A DNA stretch of 64,000 nt from Lathyrus oleraceus. Its lineage: Eukaryota; Streptophyta; Magnoliopsida; Fabales; Fabaceae. The stretch is from the NCBI RefSeq assembly GCF_024323335.1, contig NC_066580.1, positions 254,362,977-254,426,976 of the forward strand. Reading direction: 5' to 3'. A program made the translations under genes and the position numbers. Below the pieces are notes generated by a model. It was not told the origin of the DNA and did no database searches. It saw only the letters and a list, made by a program, of their open reading frames with translations. This document shows, one piece after another, positions 1-11,575 of this stretch (position 1 is the first letter of the stretch; the number at the start of each line of letters is the position of its first letter).

Positions 1-392
1 CTCAACTTTTAAATTTGTGCTTAGGATAGTCTCTTCAACTCTTTCTCACTTAGGATAGTCATTAAAACAAAGTCAACTTTTAAATTTGTGCTTAGGATAG
101 TCTCTTCCACTCTTTCTCAAACATGTTTTATGCTAAACACATATGCACACATAAAAAGGGCTCCCTAGGAGTACCTAGGACATTTTGGGTGATAACACCT
201 TCCCTTTGTTTAACGAACGTTCTTACTTGTAATCTCTGGAATTTTATTAGTTTTGATTTGAAAACATCTTATCTTTAGGTTTTGTTCGTATTTTTCCCTT
301 TTCCTTTGGAAACAATAAAAGCGCGGCGGCGACTCTGGTTTTATTGACGTCAAGTTTATCCATAGCTTGATGGTCATGAATTTACCACTACA
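1..392 (+). repeat. 3' end of the 5' LTR of Ogre-like element A
   Basis: This is the downstream end of a long terminal repeat whose start lies left of the window. It lies just before a tRNA-Arg-type primer site and ends in ACA, as LTRs usually do. A 71-bp segment beginning TCAACTTTTAAATTTG occurs twice, at 2 and 73. A primer-site-like GGCGACTCTGG occurs at about 327. The exact LTR end (392 or a few bases later) is uncertain because no second copy is in the window. Confidence 0.7.
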
Positions 393-401
393 GAAATTAA
401 G

Positions 402-419
402 TGGCAACTCTGTTGGGGA
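402..419 (+). other. Primer-binding site of element A (tRNA-Arg type)
   Basis: TGGCAACTCTGTTGGGGA is a decayed form of TGGCGACTCTGCTGGGGA seen at element B, which complements the 3' end of a plant tRNA-Arg. It fixes the plus-strand orientation of A and groups it with the Ogre elements. Two G/C positions have become A/T, consistent with an old copy. Confidence 0.8.
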
Positions 420-1148
420 GTAGTTCACAGTGGGTTTAGCCTACTTTTTTATGTGTATATATTTGTATATTTGATGTTTGTATATTGATTGTGTGATATA
501 ATCTGTCTGTTGTGCTTGGTGATCTCTGAGTGGTGAGATAAGTTCTAACCCGAACTTGAGTGAAATTAAGATATGAGGATGGTATAGTCATGTTCAACTT
601 GTGTGGAGTAGTCCTTAACAAGTTGGCTTGAGACCTATATACTCAGTGGAGACCCTTTTGGAGTTACTGATGTCACACAAGTTATTTGTGGATAAGCACA
701 ACTTTCTCTGATTTGGGGTCTGAGAAACTGAGGACCGTATAACATTTAACCCAACTTGGCCTATTTAGGACGTAGTGCAGAAACTGTTCAGGTGTAGACC
801 TAATAACTTGATCTACAGGTTCTTATCCTTAGTTCACTCCTTTGGTATGGTTCTTACCCAGACTCCATGCTCGTGACTCACAACAAACCCTTTGATTCTC
901 GGTTGATCCGATCAATTCTTATCAATATCAATGGAACTTGGGTGTTGATAAGGTGAAAACCATAATCCACCAAAATGGATGATTGATCTTGATGATGACT
1001 TGATCCGTCCATTGACCTTTGTTTGTGCTTGCCTTGTGTGTGATCCCCTGTGTGTGATTGTTGCATTCATGCATACATGCGCATCATGGCATTCATCACA
1101 TAAAATAAATTTCAAGGAATTAAGGTCTTGTTTGAAAATATTTCCAGA
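420..1148 (+). other. 5' leader of element A, non-coding
   Basis: This lies between the primer site and the ORF1 remnant. It has no ORF of interest in the element's orientation, and the short minus-strand ORFs here are chance. It is the expected place for the untranslated leader and packaging signals of an Ogre element. Confidence 0.55.
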
Positions 1149-2610
1149 CTATGGATTATGGACGAAGGAAGACTAAGAAGTACAGTTTCAGAAGTCCTGA
1201 TTTGAAAGAGTTAAGGAAGTTGTCATCCTTTGGACTTCAAGCAACGTAATGGGAAGCTTTTATCAGTGTTATCTGCTGATGTGGTTGAAGGACTTCTGAG
1301 CATTTTGGTTCAGTTCTATGACCATCAATCTCGGTGCTTCACTTTTCCCGACTATCAGCTTGTACCCACGTTGTAGGAGTATGCTTACCTCTTAGGTATA
1401 CCCGTATCTAACAAAGTACCTTTTAGTGGATTGGAGGAGATTCCCAGATGTCATATCATACGTGAAGCTCTTCATCTAAAGAAATCGGAGATTGATGCTC
1501 ATTTGGTGAAGAAAGGAGGTATTCTTGGGTTAACTTCTGAGTTCCTCATTGGTAAAGCTCTTGTCTTTGCTCAAGCTGGTAGTATGGATGCTTTTGAAAC
1601 ATCTTTGTATTGCTCATTTATGGTTTAACCTTGTTCCATAACATTGTCGGTTTTGTTGATGTTTATGCCATTAGAATCTTCTTGATTAGGAATCCTGTTC
1701 CAACTCTGTTGGGTGACATGTATCTCTCTTTGCATTTGAGGAATTCTAAAGTTGGTGGGACTATTGTGTGATGAGTTTCTCTTCTGTACAAGTGGTTTTT
1801 TTCGCACTTGCCACAGACGCCTGCTTTCTTCGAGAACAAGCATAGTCCACGGTGGTCTGAGAGACTTATGTCTCTCACTAATAATGATATTGTTTGGTAT
1901 GATTATAAATTGAGTAGCTTGGATATTATTTGTGGTGAATTCTCTAATGTGCCTCTCATAGGTACACAAGGAGGAATCAACTACAACCCTGCCTTGTCTC
2001 GTGGTCAACTTGGGTTCCCCTTGAGAGATAAACCCCAAAACACTCAGTTAGAAGGGCTCTTCTATCAAGAGGGTAAAGATCCCCAACATTTGAAGTAGAG
2101 GATGATACATGCTTGGCAAAATATGCATAAGAAGGGAAGTCCGAGCTTGGTTCGTGCAACTGTGTAGCTTTGGATATTTGGAGCTGAAGAAGAGAGCTTT
2201 GGAGCTGAAGATGTCGTATGCTTGGGAAAGACCTATGTCTTTGGTTATGACTGAGCCATCAACTCTCCCTAACCATGATATATAGAGGAGTTAAAAGATG
2301 CACTCACCAAGATGAAGCAAGAGAAAGATATATGGGAAGAACTACTCCATGCTTTGAGCCGAAAGCATGAAAAGTTGCAACTTGAGTCGAAAGACAAGGA
2401 TGCACTTATTGAGATTCTTAAAGATCGAGCAGTGAAGAGACAGAGAGAGCCACAAGGTCCATCTTCCTCTAGTATGCCTCAACCTTCTGGTGCTTGGAAC
2501 AAGATAGTTGATCATCTTGCCCTTGAGAAGGCTCAGATGAAGACATCCTTTGAGCCCTAGATTCGATGCATCTGAAGGAAGTATGCACCCACAGCCAGAT
2601 CCATAGCTTG
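1149..2610 (+). pseudogene. Ogre ORF1 remnant (DUF7745-type protein) of element A
   Basis: This is a decayed copy of the extra ORF that Ogre elements carry before gag; its function is unknown. The recognisable core lies around 1300-1620, with FTFPDYQLVP, then LLGIPV and EALHLKKSEI, matching the equivalent regions of ORF1 in elements B and C. A second block at 1900-2040 resembles the 'NVPLxGxxGGIxYNP' part of the same proteins. A charged, coiled-coil-like tail is at 2312-2560. Several stops and frameshifts break it, for example TAA near 1250 and TAG near 1375. No intact protein can be made. Confidence 0.75.
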
Positions 2611-2720
2611 ATAGTTTCCTTTTCTTTTGTATTTGTACTTTGCTTTCTGAAATTGAACTCAGTGTAATCCTCCAAATTTTATGAATTAAAAGAGATTTTT
2701 ATGGTCAATCAAATTGTTGT

Positions 2721-2723
<3 letters not shown>

Positions 2724-2786
<63 letters not shown>

Positions 2787-2792
2787 GTATAT
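2724..2792. repeat. (TA)n microsatellite followed by (TGTA)n
   Basis: A run of about 25 TA units turns into four TGTA units, followed by a T-rich stretch. It lies between ORF1 and gag of element A. It is a simple repeat and no coding function is seen. Confidence 0.95.
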
Positions 2793-2900
2793 TTTTTTTT
2801 ATTTTTTTTCAAAAAGAGATTCATATGTTCCTTGAAATTAAAAACAATCAATAACATTGCATTTCATGCATCATTTGCATAACAGGTTTTATTCCGCCAG

Positions 2901-3653
2901 ATGTCTTATCAGTTCTTCTCTTGTGCATTAGCCAAGCTGACTCACCGTTATAACACTCGTTCTAATCAACCAAGGATCATGGGGCATCTAGAGCAAGAGA
3001 ACCGAGAGTTGAAGGACGACATCTCCAGATTAACGACACTGATGGAATCTGTCATTGATGCACATAATCAGTCTTTACCAATTCCTGCATGTCCTCCTCC
3101 TCAAAGAACTGCCATTTCTGAGGTGGATACCTAAAGGGTTCATGTTGCTGCCAGTCAATCTATTCCCTCTATGCCTACTGGATTCCCTCAGGGAATGCCA
3201 TCAAACTTTATGCCAGAAGGGTATGTGTCCACCTTTGTTTCTATGCTGACATCTAGCCTGGTCATGTCAGTGCCACCTCTGGTTGTTCACACTTTGTCTC
3301 GTGTTGATGACACTACCTACCATTCAGAGCCGTATGAGGGCCCATATGTATATGAGAAGATGGATGAGATGAAAGATCAATTCATCGAGCTGCGTAAAGA
3401 GTTGAAGACTTTGAGAGGGAAAGATTTGTTTGGGAAAAATGCTGCTGAACTCTGCCTGGTCCCCAATGTTAAGATCTCGATGAAGTTCAAGGTCCCCGGC
3501 TTTGAAAAGTATAAAGGGAATACTTGCCCACTAAGACATCTTGTGATGTATGCCAGGAAAATGTTTACTCATACTAATAATGATCAGTTGCTGATTCACT
3601 ATTTCCAAGACAGTTTGACTGAAGTTGCCTTGAGATGGTATAGGAGTTTGGAT
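2901..3653 (+). pseudogene. gag: gag of element A, 5' part, cut by copia element M
   Basis: This is the N-terminal part of a Ty3/gypsy gag polyprotein (capsid of the intracellular particle). It starts at ATG 2901, with TAA at 3132-3134 in frame, most simply a CAA to TAA change. A charged helix-rich region (YEKMDEMKDQFIELRKELK) precedes the capsid motifs FKVPGFEKYKG and the block ending EVALRWYRSLD, typical of Ogre gag. The reading stops exactly at 3653, where the LTR of copia element M begins. The rest of the capsid domain resumes near 13058. Element B's gag (41682-43592) is the collinear relative. Confidence 0.85.
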
Positions 3654-4916
3654 TGTGAAGACAAGCTTCCTACAAGATTTTGATGAAGACAACATATCAA
3701 GCTCTCCATAACAAAAGAATGGCAAAATAAGATCATTTCAACATTGCTCAAGTTTTTCATGGATCTAGTAAAGGTATATGAAATTCTTGACAATATACTC
3801 CTAGTGTTCAAAAGTTTTAATCATACATTAAAATGATCATTCAAAATCTTTTCTATCATGATTATTTATTTTAAAATAATGTTTAAAAATTGCATGTTCA
3901 AAAGTTTTTTAACTTAAATTTTTTTTCAATATTTTGGTCATGTCAATCGATTGATGCCTTGCTACAATCGATTGATCAAACTTTCTGTTTTAGAATTTTT
4001 CGTTTTTAAAGTTGGACCAATTGACTGATGTTGTATGTCAATCGATTGATCTTAGTATATTTTTTTTCAATTTTTTGGTTATGTCAATCGATTGGTTATG
4101 TGTGTCAATCGATTGATGCTAGAATTTTTTTGAAATATCTGAAAAATTATTTCACCATTCTTTGCACCATTTCATCATAACTTTTCATGGTAAAAGCTTG
4201 CATCTTTTCATGGTCAATCCTCTGATTTCCATTCTAACCATTGCCATGTTATGATTGAAGGGATGCATTCATATTATAAATAATCCTTATATTTTCATTA
4301 CAAAATTCACCTCTTTCAAATCAATTTGCAAAATCTCTATACATTCATTTTCATCTATTTCTCATATTAAGATACTTTTGAAAAATAATTTTCATATCAT
4401 TTTCTTCAAAAGTACTCTTGAGAACTTAGAGATTTTTTTTGTTTTGAACTTTCATATTGAGAGAGAAGAAGATTTGAATCAATTGATTAAAGTCTTATAT
4501 AATACAATTATTCATATATTCATTCAATTACTTTGTAAAATCCTAAGTACCAAGGATTGTTTGGTTTTAGGTGTATTGCTTATGATCCAGGATTGTTGGA
4601 TATAAGTATCAAGAAAAGGAAGGATTATTTTCTTTTCTTGTGAGTTAAGTTTTCAAGAGGATTGTTCTTGATTACTTAGTTAGAGGCTTGATTTAGGAGA
4701 TCTAACAATAATAAAATCTCTTACACATTGTAAGGGGACTGGAGTACTCTCAAGTTGTGAGGGGAACCAGTATAATTCCTGGTGTTCTTTACTTTCCGCT
4801 CTTTATCGCTTTCAACAACATACCAACTCAGAAAAGAAAAGAACATTATCCACCAAATCCGAATAAATTTCTAAAAGTCCTAATTCACCCCCTCTTAGGC
4901 TCATTCCTAACTTACA
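3654..4916 (+). repeat. 5' LTR of copia element M (1,263 bp)
   Basis: It starts TGTGAAG and ends CTTACA two bases before the primer site, giving TG...CA ends. Five exact CAATCGATTG palindromes lie at 3944, 3965, 4039, 4085 and 4106. A TATA box lies at 4275. It matches 11906-13064 with a few percent differences by eye. Confidence 0.9.
4275..4282 (+). promoter_or_regulatory. TATA box of element M 5' LTR
   Basis: TATAAATA is the best core-promoter match in the LTR and is conserved in the other LTR at 12536-12543. Transcription would start about 30 bp downstream. This is inferred from sequence only. Confidence 0.55.
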
Positions 4917-4918
4917 TT

Positions 4919-4930
4919 TGGTATCAGAGC
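4919..4930 (+). other. Primer-binding site of element M (initiator Met tRNA)
   Basis: TGGTATCAGAGC is the standard plant copia primer site, complementary to the 3' end of initiator Met tRNA. It begins two bases after the LTR end. Confidence 0.95.
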
Positions 4931-4963
4931 AGGTTCTAGTAACTTGCTCCACAGATCCAGACA

Positions 4964-6540
4964 ATGGCTTCTACAAGCGTAAACCCGGTGTTTAAGGATA
5001 GAGGTAGTAGCAACAAACCACCTCTATTTTCTGGCGAATATTTCGATTTCTAGAAAATTCGCATGAAAGAACATTTAGAAGCACAAGGAGATGGTATCTA
5101 GAAAATGGTCCTCATAATCCGACAAGTGTGATCAATGATGTTGGCACCCACAGATCAAAAGTTTGTATGATGAAGACGATAAGAAGAAAATACTTAATGA
5201 GAAGAAGGCCATCAACATTCTTCAAAGTGCATTAAGTATGGACGAGTTCTTCCGCATATCTCAATGCAAATCTGCGAAAGAAATATGGGATACTTTGGTG
5301 GAGATTCACGAAGGAACCACTGAAGTCAAAAGATCCAGAATAAATACATTGAGTCAAGAATACGAAATGTTCATAATGCAGCCCAGAGAATCCATCGGTG
5401 CTTTACAGAAAAAATTTGTTCACTTAACGAATCACTTAATCTCTCTTGGAAAGACCTTCAAAAATGACGATCTCAACCTTAAAGTGCTACGATCCTTGAT
5501 GAGAGAATGGCAACCTAAAGTTACGGCCATATCGGATAAGAAAAGTCTTTCTACAATGACATCCGCATCGTTATTCGAAAAACTCCAAGAACATGAACTT
5601 GAACTTGGACGACTTGAAAAGCATGAAAATAAGGAAAAGAAATCCAAAGGAAATGCTTTAAAAGTTGAATTAAAGGAAGAAAAAGATGAGGCCGCATTGG
5701 AGGAAGATGAAAACTTCATGCTCCTTGTTAAAAGGCTTGGTGAGTTTTTTGGTAAAAATGACAAACCTTTTCATCCTAAAAGAAATAAACATTTTAGGAA
5801 AAGGGAGGCTTCCACTTCCACACAAGAAGTCACATGTTATGAATGTGGAAAGCAAGGGAGGCTTCACACCACTCCGACGATGAAGAAGATGAAGTTAGTA
5901 GAAACTTTTATCTTTTCGATAGTGATGCACAAGGTGCTATAAATGAACTTCTTGAAGAATGCAAAATTCTGTATAAAACTATATCATCTCAAAAGAAAAC
6001 AATTTTATCTTTAGAAGGAAAAATCGTGACAATTAAAAAAGATGTCAACAATGAAAAACAAAAGATGATTAGTGAAAAACAGAATGTTGTATGTAAAAAC
6101 TGTGAGTCACTTTCTTTCTAAATTGTCCAATTAAAAGGAGTTCTTGAAAGATATTAAAAAGGAAAAATTGGATTGGAAGGAGTCCTTAGCCAACAAAGAT
6201 ATTCAAATCATAAAAGTGGTCTTGGTTACTCAAAATTTTCCAAACCAAGTACAAGTAAAACTATTTTTGTTAAGGCTAAGGATCAACCATCCAAAGAGAG
6301 AGTAAACAGTCCCAAAGTTGTTCATCACTATCCTAAAAAGAAAAGATTTCCTAAAAAAATCTTATGTTCCTAGATATAGAAGCAATTTTGAACCTACTTG
6401 TTTTTATTGCGGAATAATTGGCCATACACCAAATGCGTGCTATGTTAGAAATTTCAGCGTAGCAAGTGGGCCTTATGTATGGGTAAAGAAAGGCACTAAT
6501 TATGAAGGACCCAAAGCAATTTGGGTACCTAACAAAACTT
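4964..6540 (+). pseudogene. gag: gag of copia element M, broken
   Basis: The start is ATG 4964 (MASTSVNPVFKDR). The early part has in-frame TAG codons where conserved Trp codons are expected, near 5053 and 5099. The long open part 5163-5870 holds the UBN2/gag capsid-like region with IWDTLVEIHEGT and ends in a zinc-knuckle start, CYECGKQG, where the frame is lost. A second knuckle-like piece (CFYCGIIGHTPNAC) appears near 6393-6440 in another frame. At least three frame changes occur. The protein would form the particle shell; this copy cannot. Confidence 0.85.
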
Positions 6541-6561
6541 AATTCTATTTTGTAGGTATGC

Positions 6562-7014
6562 TTGAAAACCACTTCAAACCTCTGCTATCTTGACATTGGT
6601 TGTTCGAAGCATATGACGGGAGACATTAACAAATTTTCAAATCTAGCATTAAAGGCCAAGGGTTATGTCACATATAGTGATAACAACAAAGGAAGAATTC
6701 TTGGCATAAGCAAAGTTGGAGCACCACCTTTCACATCCATTGAAGATGTCCTTTATGTCGAAGGACTAAAGCATAATCTTCTAAGTATTAGCCAACTTTG
6801 CAACAAGGGCTTCAAAATCAAGTTCACCAAAGATGAATGCTTGATTGAAGATGAAGTCTCTCATGAGGTAAAACTCAAAGGTACAAGAATTAATAACATA
6901 TTTATGATTTCCCTTTATGATGTTTCTTTGAAGGTAAAATGTCTTATGGAAAACAATAATGAGTCATGGTTGTGGCATAAAAGATTTGCACATATTCATA
7001 TGGAACATTTTTGA
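6562..7014 (+). pseudogene. pol: Protease and pre-integrase region of element M pol
   Basis: The start of this open stretch holds the copia protease site in the form YLDIGCSKHMTGD. The usual motif is LDSGCS, so Ser is Ile here, which probably disables the aspartic protease. Further on WLWHKRFAH is the GAG-pre-integrase zinc-binding region. The frame ends at TGA 7012-7014, followed by disrupted sequence up to the integrase core. It is separated from gag by stops and a frame change. Confidence 0.85.
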
Positions 7015-7808
7015 ATAAGCTTATAAAGCATGATCTTGTTATTGGTTTGCCCAAGATAAAATTCGTCAAAGATAAGCTTTGTGGTGCATCTCAGAAGGGG
7101 AAACAAACTAAATCAACTTTCACATCAAAGAATATGGTGTCCACTACAAGGCCACTATAATTGTTGCATATGGACTTATTTGGTCCATTAAGAACAAGAA
7201 GCTTCAGAGGTAATGTATATGCTTTAGTTATTGTTGATGATTTCTGTAGATACACTTGGACTTTCTTCTTAGTGCAGAAAAATGATGCATTCAAGGCGTT
7301 CAAGAAATATGCGAAGCAAATCCAAAATGGGAAATCGCTAACTATTGCCTCCATAAGAAGCGACCATGGTGGAGAATTCCAAAATGCCTCCTTCGAAGAG
7401 TTTTGCGAAAAACATGGAATCTTTCATAATTTATCGGCACCAAGGACTCCTCAACAAAATGGAGTGGTGGAGAGAAATAATAGGTCACTTGTGGAACTTG
7501 CACGAACAATGCTAAGCGACTCAAATCTTCCAAAGTACTTTTGGGCAGATGCGGTAAGGACGACATGCTATATAAGTAATAGAATTATTATTAGACCTAT
7601 CTTGAAAAAGACTCCTTATGAACTCTTCAAAGGAAGGAAACCCAACATATCTTACTTTCACATTTTTAGATGCAAATGCTTTGTCCTCAACAATGACAAA
7701 GACAATCTAGGTAAGTTCGACAAGAAGTCCGACGAAGGTATATTTCTTGGATATTCTCTTACTAGTAAAGCTTTTAGAATATATAATAAAAAAAACTTTA
7801 AAAATTGA
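7015..7808 (+). pseudogene. pol: Integrase core (rve) of element M pol
   Basis: Open from about 7161. All three catalytic acidic positions of the DDE integrase are visible: Asp in HMDLFGP, Asp in SDHGGEF and Glu in NGVVERNNR. The downstream YELFKGRKPNISYF and GIFLGYS blocks are typical of copia integrase. Near 7790, a run of A residues shifts the frame relative to the RT that follows. The segment 7015-7160 links pre-integrase to integrase in a broken frame. The core looks intact but could not be made as part of a full polyprotein. Confidence 0.88.
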
Positions 7809-9573
7809 AGAATCAGTGCATGTTACCTTCGATGAATCTAACCCCTCCATGGAGGATATTGTTTTGTGTGATGATGATATTGTAGTAATCCCTCAAATAG
7901 ATACTTCAAGTGGAAAAAATGGTGATCAACCAAAACATCAAGATGAGCAAGAAACAAATGATAATGATCTACCTAAGGAATGGAGAACTCATCGAGATCA
8001 TCCAATTGATAAAGTCATTGGTGATATCAGTCAAGGCGTTGCAACTAGATTAAATCTCAAAGATGCATGCTTAAATATGGATTTTGTTTCACAAATTGAA
8101 CCTTCCAAGGTTGATGAAGCCTTAAGTGACGACCAATGGATAATTTCTATGCAAGAAGAGTTAAACCAATTCGAAAGGAATCAAGTTTGGGAACTTGTCC
8201 CTAGGCCAAGTGATAAACACATCATAGGTACCAGATGGGTGTTTAAGAACAAGCTTGATGAGAATGGTATAATTGTTCGAAACAAAGCAAGATTGGTGGC
8301 CCAAGGATACAATCAAGAGGAAGGCATTTATTTTGAAGAAACATTCGCTCCAGTTGCAAGGTTCGAAGCTATCTGTTTATTACTTGCTTATGCATGTTCA
8401 TTAAATTTTCAATATTTTCAAATGGATGTCAAGAGCGCATTCTTGAATGGCTACATCAATGAAGTAGTCTATGTCAAATAACCCCCGGGTTTTGAAGACT
8501 TTAAAAATCCTTCACATTTTTTCAAATTGAGGAAAGCTCTTTATGGCCTAAAGCAATCACCTAGAGCATGGTATGATCGTCTCAGCAACTTTCTTTGTGA
8601 AAAGGGATTTGAAAAAGGTAAAATCGATAAAACCTTGTTTATTAAGAAAATTAAAGGTAACACTTTATTGGTTCAAGTCTACGTTGACGACATCATATTC
8701 GGCTCAACAAACAAAGACATGTGTGAAGATTTTTCATCAATGATGCAAGGAGAATTCCAAATGTCCATGATAGGTAAAATGAATTATTTTCTTGGACTTC
8801 AAATTAAGCAACTGAAGGATGGCATCTTCATTAACCAATCAAAGTACTGCAAAGAGTTGTTAAAAAGATTCAACATGGATAGTTGCAAGGCAATGTCTAC
8901 TCCGATGGGATCTGGATCTTATGTTGATCAAGATGAATCAGGTGTTTTGATTGATATAGAAAAGTATCGAGGTATGATTGGTTCCTTAATTTATTTGATG
9001 GCAAGTCGTCCTGATATTATGTTCAGTGTGTGTCTTTGTGCTCGTTTTCAAGCAAATCCAAAAGAATCACATATCATCGTTGTTAAAAGGATCATGAAGT
9101 ATCTCAAGGGAACAACAAATTTCGGCCTATGGTATCGTAAAGGTAGTATTTGCAAATTAGTTGGTTATTCTGACGCTGACTATGCACGATGTAAAACTGA
9201 TCGAAAAAGTACTAGTGGTACATGTCACATCCTTGGAAATGCATTAGTATCGTGGGCTTGCAAGAAACAAGTGTGTGTTGCTCTAAGCACTACCGAAGCA
9301 GAATACATAGTAGCAGGTAGCTGTTACGCTCAAATGCTTTGGCTTAAGCAACAACTTCGTGACTATGGACTCGATCTTGGATTCATTCCTCTTCTTTGTG
9401 ACAACACAAGTGCGATAAATATTACAAAGAATCCGATCATGCACTCAAGAACCAAACATATTGATATTCGACATTATTTTCTTCGTGATCATGTGCTTCA
9501 AGGAGATGTCGAAGTCACATTTGTGGATACTCATAATCAACTTGCCGACATCTTCACAAAACCTTTGGCGTGA
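7747..9573 (+). pseudogene. pol: Reverse transcriptase and RNase H of element M pol
   Basis: One reading frame holds the copia RT (RVT_2) and RNase H, broken only by TAA at 8479-8481, most simply CAA to TAA just before PPGFED. RT motif A is [12 protein letters not shown], and the catalytic YVDD is at residues 52-55 of the segment starting 8527. RNase H motifs follow (YSDADYA, STTEAEY, DNTSAI and the HIDIRHYF block). The frame ends ADIFTKPLA then TGA at 9571-9573, the normal end of copia pol. Apart from that stop and the upstream frameshift it is well preserved. Confidence 0.92.
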
Positions 9574-10421
9574 GAACCGTTTTACAAAATTCGAAGGGAA
9601 TTTAGGATTCTAGATGAGTGTGATATATAACTCATCAAAATAACATCAAAATTTAAAAAAAGGTACACTCTTTCTTTTAATATTTAGTAATTAATTATTT
9701 ACAGCTATTAAAATGTTTTTATTTATGATAAGTGTGCTTATTTATGTGTTAATTTAAGTATTTTTCAAAAGAAAAATTGGTGTCAATCGATTGATGGTAG
9801 GGTGTCAATCGATTGGTCCCTCTTAATTTCTCAAACTTCATTTTACAGAAAGTTTTTACAATCGATTACATGTTTGAGTCAATCGATTGGTTCCCTATTT
9901 TTTTTAATATTTTATAAATTTGTTTTCAACCAATCGATTGTATCTCCCACATCAATTGATTGGTCTTCATTATTTTTCAACTTTTTCACATAACCAATCG
10001 ATTGGTCTTGCATGTCAATCGATTGATCCATTAAAAATTTTGTTTTATTTGTTCAGCATGCGCATGATTCTCTTCCACATTTTATTTAATAATGGCCATG
10101 TGATTTCTGATTTTACTGATACACCCTTCCTATTGCATTTATTATTATTTTGTCATTTCCCTCTTTTTTCTCCTATTCCTTCTCCTTTTCCTATTCTCTA
10201 TTAAATGCCATTTACCAATATATTCCTTCTCTTTATGTCACTTTATTTTTATTTCATTGGTTTTAATTTTCTTGGTCCAACTACTTGTTTCTCATTACTA
10301 CACTCCACCACCACCATAAAGCCACTTCTCTCCTCAAACAACATTCAACATTCACACGCCTATACACTTCTCTTCAAAGTGTTTTTGCTTCATCTTTTGA
10401 TTCTCAGTCCAAGAAATTTTC
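9574..10421 (+). repeat. Spacer after pol with a CAATCGATTG palindrome cluster
   Basis: An AT-rich spacer separates pol from the 3' ORF. Exact CAATCGATTG copies lie at 9784, 9806, 9880, 9931, 9995 and 10016, with near copies at 9859 and 9952. The same palindrome fills part of both LTRs. The short ORFs here repeat SIDWS/NQSIG only because they read through the palindromes, so I do not call them genes. Confidence 0.85.
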
Positions 10422-11575
10422 ATGGCATCTCAACTGTCATCCAAAGGAAAAGGCAAAGGCAAAGCTTCTTCTTCTAGAGGCTCCCTTGATTTATCAAGGC
10501 TTTTCACTACAAAGAGTCAACAGGAAAGGTATGAGACCTTTTTCTTCCAAAAGAAAATCATAAAGTGTAAGTATAGCACTTTTGATACTTTTCCTGATGA
10601 TGTGTTTACCTTTCCTACCATCTTTGAAGAATTGGGTTTGAGTGACCTAATTGGTTGTCATTTAAATTTTTACCCTGAATTGGTTAAGGTGTTCTACTCC
10701 AACATGGTAAAGAAGAAAGGGAAATTAACATCTGTGGTGAAGGGAGTCCCAATCTCCTTAATTGCATCTGATATTTGTGCTATTTTTGAAATCCCTCCCG
10801 TTGGTCATAAATTTGTTGGGACAATTGCTCCATGGGAAAACAGCAAACATGTTTTTTACTATAGTTTAAGTCGGTTGTCCGAACATCAATTTTATAACAA
10901 GAGGAAGAAGAGTTTTGGAGGAGATAACCCGGAGCGTGTCTACTGGTCCCCAAGAAAGTTTTCTATTGATGATAGGATGTTCCACTATTTTCTGGTATAT
11001 GTTGTTGTGCCGAGATTTTCCAATCACTGCATTATAACAGATCCAGAAATGATGCTTCTATATTCCATCAAAACCCACTTCCATGTTGATTGGGGACATT
11101 CAATCCTGTCTCATATGATGTCTCATGACGAGCATGCCGAGGGTCTACCATATGCTCACCTATTGACCAAGATTTTCCGACATTTCAACATTAACCTGGA
11201 AAATGAGTTGTGTTTTCCAATGGAAAAACCTTCTTTTATGATTAGTATCAAACAGATAAATAGGAAGATGGGAGTCATTTACAATCCTCGGACTCATGAG
11301 ATAAAATACCTGGATAATGAAGATGAAGAACCTCAACAAGAAGCCCACGGTGATGATGAGTTTAACCCGCCTACAGAAGCTCAACCAAATCAATCTTCCA
11401 ATCAAATGATAATGGACTATCTACAAGGATTTCGCACGAATGTTATTTGTCGTCGAGAATGGATCGTTGGGAGTTGTCTCAAGCTGGTTTTCAAGGTAGT
11501 AGTTATCAAGGTGGTGGTTATCAAGGTGGTGGCTATCAAGGTGGTGGGTCTAATGATGGGAACAACAACCAGTAA
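10422..11575 (+). pseudogene. ORF in the env position of element M (putative plant transposon protein domain)
   Basis: Its start is ATG 10422, about 850 bp after pol. The N-terminus is basic and Ser/Lys/Gly-rich (SSKGKGKGKASSSRG). A globular region at about residues 38-270, with KVFYSNM, the VVKGVPISL block and IFEIPPVGHKF, resembles the 'putative plant transposon protein' domain found in 3' ORFs of SIRE-type and related elements. An acidic stretch follows (DNEDEEPQQ). The C-terminus is a Gly/Tyr/Gln repeat (YQGGG units, 11505-11550) that reads correctly only in another frame, ending at TAA 11573-11575, so one frameshift lies at about 11410-11458. No signal peptide or clear membrane segment is seen, so 'env-like' refers to position only. 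About 330 codons are open while gag and pol are broken. Confidence 0.7.

Noticed and set aside
9802..10204. Small ORFs with SIDWS/NQSIG repeats, possible small proteins.
   Set aside because: The repeated residues are translations of the CAATCGATTG palindromes.
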